Below, piece by piece: positions 56,150 through 64,000 of a stretch of DNA of 64,000 bases (position 1 is the stretch's first letter; each line of letters begins with the position of its first letter). The stretch covers positions 2,542,001 through 2,606,000 of the forward strand of contig KQ964249.1 of the NCBI GenBank assembly GCA_001566295.1. The letters run 5' to 3'. Both the position numbers and the translations under genes were made by a program. The notes beneath the pieces are model-generated. The model saw nothing but the letters and a program-made list of their open reading frames with translations. It was not told the DNA's origin and did no database searches. This stretch comes from Microdochium bolleyi. Taxonomy: Eukaryota > Ascomycota > Sordariomycetes > Xylariales > Microdochiaceae.

Positions 56150-58925
56150 TGTGCTTGACGGCACTCGCACTAATCAAGAGGGGCCTTGTGTGTGATGAGC
56201 CGCGCCTCGCGCTAGAGACGTCCTGGTCGCTCGCAGGACTGCCGAATTGCAAAAGCAAAGACGGGGAGCCAAGCTAGGCCGAGGCTGGTGATCCGGGCCA
56301 ATTGGCGGGCTCGAGAGGAACAATAGAGGTCCGCGATGCGATTACTGAACGTGCCAAACTATCGTGCCGCGGCGGTGATGGCGCACTTGACCCGCTTTGT
56401 GTGCCGTGGTTGAGATTTGTTGTTGGAGATGAGCAAGTCGCGAGGAGGGCAGGCGTGACGACAGCAATTCAGGGATCGACCGACTCTCATATCATCTCGC
56501 AGAGGGCTGGATCAAGCAACGATCATGCTGTCATCCCAGGCGATAACAGTCGCTCCGGGTGTGGAGGCCCTGGCTGCCCTGGACACGACGCACACGGCGC
56601 ACACGAGTCGTCGAGCCCAGTGCTGCTGGCCCAGGGACCAGGCACAGCCAGGCACAGCCAGAGGCACGACCAACGGTTCGCCAGCGAGCCAGGGACTCGG
56701 GATGCGGAGCGGCCTGTGGTGCTGGTTGGGGCATGGCCACTGGTGCATTCGAGGCCGGGGCCCCTGGCAGAACCTGGCCGTGATTTCCCATTTGGAGAAG
56801 GGTCTGTGTCGAATCAAGCAAGAGATCGCCACTGTCCTGAGCGAGCTCTCGAGTCGGCGAGGGCCAGACGAGAAAGGTGTGGTGGCCTGCCAGAGGACTG
56901 TAGAGCTGACAACCGTGGGAGGCTGTGTGGGATGGGTGGAAGGGACGGGGGGGGGTGCCTACGACAGCGTACGCGTACGTACTCCGTACTCCGTCCCAAC
57001 TACTGCGCACATCGGCATATGAGGGCCAGCCTCGTGCTGTCAATCGAGGTCCCTCCGCAACCCTGGTCCCTGGCCTGCTTCCTTTCCGCAGAAGGTACGG
57101 ATACTGTGACCGGAGTACACGCTATGCTGTGCCGCAAGATAGTACAGATGAAGGGTTCCTGCCAGCGACGCCACGGCTCCAGTTTTGACAAGGCTGGCCT
57201 GGCCCGACGACCAGCAACGTGAAACAAGACCGGACCGGCCGAACCAGCACGGCGACATGAGATTGTGCCAATGGCGCCAGGGATCGAGGTCGGTTGTCAT
57301 CTCGCTGGCAGTCACCTTGCCCATGCTCCCCATCTCCCAAGGCTTGAGACGGTCATCCGCCAGCTCTTTCTCCGCCTAGCGAGTGCTCTCGCGAACATGA
57401 CCCTTTCCGACTGTCCTCCATCCGGCTCTCGTCGGTTCCACAGGGCTTCCAGAACAGCCAGGCTGCTCCATGCTCGCTGGATGCGACCTGGAGATGCCCC
57501 CAATCTCCTCTGGATGCCAGCCCATGTCCCACGCACAGCACCGTTCCGGCAGCGATCGTCCGTTCCTGGCTCAAGCCAGTCATTGTCCCCCCACCGACGT
57601 TCAGCTAGCTACATGTATTAACCGACACTCGTAACTCATCCTCCTCCCTTCATCCGATCTCGCGAGGGTCTCGAGTCAGTCCAGAAACACACCACGACGA
57701 GCGCTTCGCCGTGTCGACCACGTCCTGCTCGCCGCCGGACCGATGACAATCAATGTGTATCATAGCGTCGCATTTGGCCAAATCAGCCGGTTTGATCTTG
57801 AATACAGCTCTGGTTCGTCTTACTGCGTACGAAGCAGATCCCCATACAGGCCAGGGCAAGGCAAGGCAGTGCCAATCTATATCCTTGTACTCATCATCAC
57901 CGGTCTACGGTCCTCACTCTCCAGGTTGCGCCCTCCCAGTCCGGCGCACCGTACCGTTGCAATCATAGCACTGTGCCTCTCGAGTCCATTGTTCCGCGGC
58001 TCGAGTCCCTGTCGCCTGCACATCTCACACGGAGTATTATGTTGGTGGAAACATGGCACTCCGGGGATTGCAATATGCTCAACGTACCGAGTACCCGCGC
58101 TGACGAGCGCCAGGACGGGCCAGACCGCAACCGGCTCTGAATCGTTGACCAAAGTGCTAGCTATCAAGGATCATCCTGACCGCTCTGCCAAACCCTGAGA
58201 ATCACAGAGATGGAGGACTGGAGTCCGGCTCCGTTCCACAAAAGCACACTCGTTGATCATCCTGGTGGACCTCGAAAGGGCTTGGTCGAAAGCATCCATC
58301 TATCCCCACAAGGAGGAGCTCAGCTCATCTGACAGCCTTGCAACCTCGCTTGGCCCATCACACGTTTCTTGTTGGGGTTGGTCTGTTGTTACCGTACGGA
58401 GCATGTAATTACTAACCAATAACCTCGGCGCAACGGTCTTTGGCGCAGGGGACGTGCGCGAACAAGGTTCCTGGGCCACAAGTCGGGGGCTGCTGTTGGA
58501 GGTCTGGACTCCAACAATAAATTATAACACAACCGTGCTCGGAGACGAAGACATCACCACAGGGAGTACAGGGGGTGTCCTGGGACACTGGACTTGAACG
58601 TTGTACAGGTCCTTTCATGTCCAGTGTTCCCCTTGTCCGGGCGCAGCTTCGACCGATATATGCATTTTGCTGTGGCCTACATGTTTTCAGCGCTGGGCAT
58701 GATGCCGTCATTGGAGCGCCCCAAGATCATCCCCGTATCAAGGCAAAAAAGTGAAATCAGCGAGTCTTTGTTTGTGTGCGTGGTCGAAGAAATGCTACGC
58801 AGTACATAAGGTAGGCAGAGGACAGAGAATGTCCATGTCAATGACCCAATCCCGCTTATAGGGTATCCATTGGGCATTCGTGGTACGTACAGCCAACAAA
58901 TCCCTCGCCACCCCTCTCCGCCCGC
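56150..58925. other. 2.8 kb intergenic region
   Basis: Several overlapping open frames, the longest beginning at a non-ATG codon at 56302, lack domain support and look compositional. TACTCCGTA-type motifs occur at 56980-56988 and near 58028 and 58393. No gene was accepted. Confidence 0.5.
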
Positions 58926-61094
58926 CTAGTCGAGCACGGGAGATCGCGGCGGAGGCTCTCGCACGGGGTCGTGGTACTTGAATATTTTGCCCGCCTTGTC
59001 CCGCCCCGTGACGGCCGGCGCTGTCCAGGTCGACACGCCCGACTCGCGGTCGTAGTCTTCAAAGTCGCAGGCGAGGCGCTTCCCTCCGCCGCCAGGGAGG
59101 TCGACGACGAACTGCGGGATGGCGAACCCGGCGGTCGAGCCCCGGATCCGCTTCTGGATGTCGAGGATGGTCTGCAGGGGAGTGCGGAAACGCTCGAGAC
59201 CTTGCGACATGTCGCACTGATAGACGTAGTACTGTACATTTGGCACACGAGAGATCAGCATCAACGAACCCTAGACCCCCCTACGCTCCGATAATCTCGT
59301 GGGTAACCTCTCTATTGTGTGATATGCCCGGATGGACAGCGGAGGATGACTTACAGGCTGTATGCGCATGTCTACGAGCTCCTCGATCAACCTCGCCTGC
59401 GTCTCGACGGTGTCGTTAACGCCCCTGAGGAGGACCGCCTGGTTACGCACCGTGAGGCCGGCCGCGTGCAGCCTCGAGGCGGCCTTGCGGCTCATCCAGG
59501 TGATCTCGTTGGGGTGGCAGTAGTGCGTGTGCAGAGCCATGTCCTTGCCCGCGCGCCGGGCCTTGTCGCCGGCCCGGAGCAGCGCCCCAGTCCACTCGTC
59601 GTCCCGGTCGAAGATCCGGTGCGGCGCGGCATTCAGGCCCTTGGACGCGATGCGGAAGCGCTTGATGCTGGGCATCGCGGTCAGGCGGTCGCAGATGTAC
59701 TCGAGCAGCGCCGGGGCCACCATGTACATGTCGCCTCCCGACACGACAATGTCGACCAGCTCGGGGGTCTTCTCGATGTATGCCAGGGCGTCCTTGATGC
59801 GCTCGAGCTTTGGCTTGGTGGATGCCTAGGGAGAGAGCCGGATATTGTCAGAGAAGTGTGTCCATCGCGAAAGGGGTGTGGTTTCACGTCTGAGCCGATT
59901 ATGGGAGATTGCAAAAGCGACGTCAAGGTTTGTGGGCCAAGGACGACTCTCACCTTCTGCGCAACTGCCATTGTGGCTTCGCTGACAGTATAAGCTCGCG
60001 TGCAGTGACCGCAGTAGAGAGGGCACACGTCAGTGACTGCGCAGGTTAGCACTTAGAAGACGGGACAGGACTACTTTCTGAATCTTTGACCCAGCGCGCC
60101 GCGCGACTGGTCGTTCCAACCCTCGTCCGCTGCTGGCCTTGACTTACCAAGAAACAGTGCCTTGTTAGGATAGCGATGGACAAGCCCGTCGACAGGAGAG
60201 TCCTTCTTCTCCTCGAGGGAGTCGAGCCTCAGCGCCGGGTGATCCTCGACCGTGAACGACCTGAGCGGGACGAACTGTTTGAAGAGGGGATCGTTGGCCG
60301 GGTCATTCCAGTCGATCAGACTCCAGATGTAGGCCCTGTATGAGTGCGTCAGAGAAAAAGTGCTCTGCCAAGCGTGAGGCTCTGGCTGCTACTCACGTCA
60401 CGCGGACGGACATAGACGCGTTCGCGGCCCCTTCGAGGACGTCCTGGATGAAGTCCTCGCGAGTTGTTGGGGTTGGGGTGTGAATCGACGGTGGCACATA
60501 TGCGGGCAGGACTTCCCGGAGATGTTGCTCGAGGTTGCCCTTGAACCCGAATATCTTCGTCCCGTCTTTTTCGGTGAAGCTGTATGATGAGTATTGGACG
60601 GAGTTCTGTATGATATTCAGGTCTCTGTTAGTCGCGTCGTATATTATATGCAACGCCTTGCGACGGTGATTATCATTTTTGACACGTGCCTTGTTGCTCC
60701 ATGAGAATGAGCCGAACTCGGCAGCGGTCATGTTTTCCCACCGTGGGATCCGTCGCCAGAACTCGGGCTCGGTCCTGTCTTGGTGATAGATTCCTGGGTA
60801 CGGGAGGGTGTGCGGTGCTGGTATGGAAGGCCAGCTTTCAGAATGACTCGGGACAGCCGGAACTGCTGCTGCTGCTGCAACAGATGATTGCTGGGCACTG
60901 GTTGTGATGTATCGCTGTTGCTTGGAGACGACCCGTCTGTAATATTGTGACGAGGACGGCGGAGAACATGACGATCCAGGCAGCTGTCGGTAAGTCGGGA
61001 GTACTGGCCGGCTGAAGTCCTTAGGTTGGGCATTCTGGGTAATCATGTTCCACGCGAAGGGAGCCCGCGCCCGCATGCCGGATGTGGTCAACAT
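58926..61094 (-). CDS. Lysine 2,3-aminomutase-like radical SAM enzyme
   Basis: Five exons: 61094-60397, 60335-60148, 60036-59954, 59825-59355 and 59231-58926, joining in phase to 581 aa. Residues about 1-80 are Arg/Ser/Gln-rich, nearly free of acid, ending in RYITTSAQQSS: a likely mitochondrial presequence. The core begins FWRRIPRWENMTAAEFGSF. The radical SAM cluster motif CxxxCxxC is CPLYCGHC in exon 3, after HRYPNKALFLV. IVVSGGDMYMV follows. Near the C-terminus, QCDMSQGLERFRTP and FVVDLPGGGGK carry the residues that in clostridial lysine 2,3-aminomutase bind the lysine substrate (two Asp) and PLP (Lys of PGGGGK). The expected reaction is L-lysine to beta-lysine, using SAM, a 4Fe-4S cluster and PLP. 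The family is mainly bacterial. The Arg usually next to the second cluster Cys is Gly here. The open frame upstream of 61094 starts at GTG and was not used. Confidence 0.9.
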
Positions 61095-63529
61095 TATTGA
61101 TACGAAGTCAGAACTATCACCGGTTTGATCGCAAGGATCCTGAGATCGTTGATCGAGGTCTGCCACCAAGAGTCAGCAATGTAGTAGCAGCAACTTGGCC
61201 TAGATATATGAGGTGGGCACTGTGTGAGGGCTGAGATGAGTTTGCTGTATGTTGTAGGGCCCGTCGGACATCTCGGTCATGGTCATTCATACATGAAGCA
61301 TCCTCGGGATGGATGGTGAGGACGTATGACCAGCAGGCATGTCAGTTCAGCCCTTGCATGTATCTGCCAAGGGTGTATGTAAGATGCAGCTCGGTTTCGA
61401 GACTAGCACTGGTCTTGCTGTTGCCTCAGCCCACCTTTCTGACTAAGGACATGCCAGAGACACAGTTCTTCTGTTCTTGATGCAACTCCACGATCAGAAT
61501 CAGACATTGGTCGTCATTGCCATTTAATGTTCATCCGGAGACTACCTTACCCACCCTCTATTTACCAGCATGTGCAGAAACTGTGAGATAGTCTCCATTA
61601 TCGTCATGAATGATCGGCCTGTGAGTAGTTGTAAGTTGTTGACAATGCTCGGGTAGTGTTCGATCTCGCAACCCATGGGTGTGATCAGTGTGGAGTCGAT
61701 AGCGTAGCTGCATGATCGACTTTCAGGCTGCATCTTCTGGCTGTCCCTTACCTGAGTGCAATGTCAACAACTGGGATGGCGCGATTGGTAAACCCTGGCT
61801 CATCCTTGATCAGTTGACGGGAACCGTCGTCTTGACGGTGGCCCAATGAGAGCCGTGTGTGCTCGTACGGGAGCGAGGACCTTGCAATCTGGCAAACCGC
61901 CCGGTGGGTTGCTTTCTTGTTGGAACGTCTTTAACGCCCGAGGGCTCTCTGTATGTAGCCTTATCGGCAGCACAATATTCCTCCCATATCGTGAGTCGTC
62001 GGTATCCAACAAAACTATAATTCTTGGCCACGCGACGACACGACATAGGTCTGAAGCAACTGACTGGGTGATAGTCGCGGTGGAGTCTGCCCCAACTCCT
62101 TCTTCGAGGTTCTATACAAGACGCAGGGCACTATGGCGAGACAGGCATGAAAGGAAATTGACAATACAGGCCGAGTGCTAGGGGTTAGAGTTGAGATTGC
62201 GCTGGTCTTTGTTCAAGTAGGTTTGCTTGAGGTTTGAGCCCGGGACGAGCCGGCTTGCTCCTAATCATGCATGGACTTCGCCATACAGGACCACAATTTC
62301 GATCAAGCCCGATCCAATAATCTCGATATCTTTGGGGAGGTCGATCGATGACGCCACAAACCTACCGCGTTGTCCATGGAAATACACCGCTAGTCGCTGG
62401 CCAGGCTGCGGCTATATCGAGCAACGATCGAGAAGCATGAAAAGGGCTCGAGGAATTTGGAGACGGTAGTGGCGGTCCTGACCCATGCTTCGAAGTGAGA
62501 GAGCCGAGATCAAGACTGAGGAGACGGCAGAGGAGGCCTGCGACATGGGGCCAGGGATGCCGGTGGTGCATATGCTTATGCAACCTGATGACCAACAACG
62601 GCTGGGGCCTGGATGTTTGCCGTAACCGGGAGCGAGACAGTTTCCTGCCGCCCCTGGTGCCCCAAGGCCGACGACGTTGCCGTGGGCACGAGGGGCTGTT
62701 CGCGGCCCGATTGCTTGCTCTGTTGTGGTGGTGTGTGGGCACGAATCAGATGGGAGGATGGATGCCTGCCTGCCGAATCAGCAGGAGGATACGGCTGGCT
62801 GCCAGTAGCAGTTCGACGACACGTGTGTGCCTTGTTCTGGACATGTCCTTGCCGAATCTGTAATTACTCCAACTCCAGCTGACATGACCGCCTGACTCAC
62901 TGCTTGGTCAATGTGGACGCCCGAGCATCAGATGACACCGTTCGCTGTGGGGGCAAACTATGTTATCGGCCTTTACGGCAGTCGGCGAACCGTCTCTCAT
63001 CGACGGACGACATTACATACTGTTTGCTGAGAAGAGGAGAGCTGGCTGGCAAGCGTTCAACAAGTTGGCGACTAATTACGTTTCCGCGGCCCTGGCCCGA
63101 ACTTGTCGCAAGACAGGGGTCCTCACAAGGACCACGAATGCTGCCATTGCTTCATCGAGAGGGCAAGCGGATCATTGCCGTCTATGACTTCCGCACATTT
63201 CAGCTACCCTGCACGTCTCTACTACGTCTAGCGTTGCAACGCACGAGACCGAAGTCTGACTGATTCATGCCTAGAATAGGAATAAGATACGCATGGTTCC
63301 ATCTGTGATCAGGTCAAAGCTTGGTACGCTGATTAAGCCGCTTTCCCCCAGTAAGAACTCGACATTCAATACGGAGACACGTCTCTCGGTCCTTCTATTG
63401 ATACAGTGTTGTACAATGCTCTATGCTATGCTTGCGCCGAGATGCCATGTGCAGTGGTGCATGATACGAGGTCATCTGTCTCGCGGGTGGACTCCAAAAC
63501 CACAAAGACTCCACCAAGAGGCTCGCACC
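61095..63529. other. 2.4 kb intergenic region
   Basis: Upstream of the aminomutase gene and downstream of the last partial gene. Only short frames without domain support; no RNA gene or repeat was recognised. Confidence 0.5.
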
Positions 63530-64000
63530 TCAGTCCGAATCATACTCGTCGTCGCTGAGGAGGTCGTCCGGGTAGTAGTACAAGTCGTCGGGATACTTGG
63601 TGTCATTGTCCGTGCTCGTCACGCTGAGGAGCGGGCAGCCTGGTCTCAGCACGGGCTTGTCGAACAGGCTCCATCTATCGTGCCCATTGGAGAGTCTCGA
63701 GGGCTCGGGTGATCCGGGCCGCTCCCTCTGCTGTTGGTATTGCCGCGGCACGTAGCCGTCTGGCAACAGGTAAGTGACTTCGCAGCTGCGATACAACCGT
63801 GGACAAGCCTCTCCGGCAGCAATACAGCTCTGAGCACGCGGGCGGTGATATCCTTTCCCCTCATGCTGCCGGTTGGTGACTGGAAGGTCTGCAGGCGAGC
63901 TCGACATCGAAGGCACGGAGGCTCTCCTGACGCCGGCAGTGTCTGGCGAATGATCGCAGCCGCCCTGGCTGCTTTCAGGCACGAGGGACACTCGGCTCAG
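63530..64000 (-). CDS. Partial CDS, C-terminal part of an acidic-tailed unknown protein
   Basis: One frame is open from the window edge to a stop at 63530 (about 156 aa visible), and the true start is probably outside. Visible parts: Ser/Pro-rich segment, CIAAGEACPRLYRSCEVTYL and LPDGYVPRQYQQQRERPG, then SLFDKPVLRPGCPLL, and a strongly acidic, Tyr-rich end, KYPDDLYYYPDDLLSDDEYD, with a YPDDL unit twice. No family was recognised and the gene call rests on composition and frame length. Confidence 0.45.
   Translation of the reverse strand: MSRVSLVPESSQGGCDHSPDTAGVRRASVPSMSSSPADLPVTNRQHEGKGYHRPRAQSCIAAGEACPRLYRSCEVTYLLPDGYVPRQYQQQRERPGSPEPSRLSNGHDRWSLFDKPVLRPGCPLLSVTSTDNDTKYPDDLYYYPDDLLSDDEYDSD

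Noticed and set aside
56302..57222. 306-codon plus-strand open frame
   Set aside because: Begins at TTG rather than ATG, shows no domain and overlaps other equally long frames; GC-driven absence of stops is the simpler reading.
52637..61094. Minus-strand gene block as a secondary-metabolite cluster
   Set aside because: No PKS, NRPS, terpene synthase, P450 or cluster regulator; only a single aminomutase-like enzyme beside an unknown protein.

Overview
The window is nuclear DNA of a filamentous ascomycete (Pezizomycotina; by protein family content most likely a Sordariomycete, though the sequence alone does not fix the genus). Evidence: short spliceosomal introns of about 58-130 nt with GTAAGT/GTGAGT/GTACGT-type donors, CTAAC/CTGAC-like branch points and YAG acceptors; one gene per promoter with no operons; GC-rich third codon positions; and fungus-specific proteins (ATP25, ARC1, two-propeller VPS10, GH47 mannosidase, YAT-type permease). 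Exon structures were built by hand from reading frame continuity and family knowledge and have not been checked against transcripts.

Layout, left to right. A truncated minus-strand Eap1/4E-T-like eIF4E-binding protein; a long leader-like stretch; then on the plus strand a secretory-pathway protein with a Cys-rich ectodomain, one membrane segment and an SH3 domain, the PI3-kinase regulatory kinase VPS15, a divergent flavohemoglobin with two large inserts, and the exopolyphosphatase PPX1. Next come ATP25 (minus) and RPO41 (plus), divergent from a 0.9 kb region, both acting in mitochondrial gene expression. After a 2.2 kb gene-poor stretch come a small Cys/Pro-rich secreted protein (+), ARC1 (-) divergent from VMA16 (+), a GH47 alpha-mannosidase (+), an amino acid permease (+), and an NTF2-like protein with a repeat-motif disordered tail (-). 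A short PX-like protein and the sorting receptor VPS10 follow (both +). The right end is all minus strand: a conserved-looking unknown protein whose two exons are separated by an exceptional 1.5 kb intron, a five-exon lysine 2,3-aminomutase-like radical SAM enzyme with a probable mitochondrial presequence, and a partial acidic-tailed protein cut by the window edge.

Functionally this is a housekeeping block. VPS15, VPS10, VMA16 and PPX1 all belong to endosome/vacuole biology; ATP25, RPO41 and probably the aminomutase to mitochondria; ARC1 and the eIF4E-binding protein to translation. I found no transposon, CRISPR array, rRNA, convincing tRNA or biosynthetic cluster. The most unusual items are the long intron with coding-like fragments inside it, the altered flavohemoglobin reductase motifs, the aminomutase, and the repeated short motifs in the NTF2-like protein.
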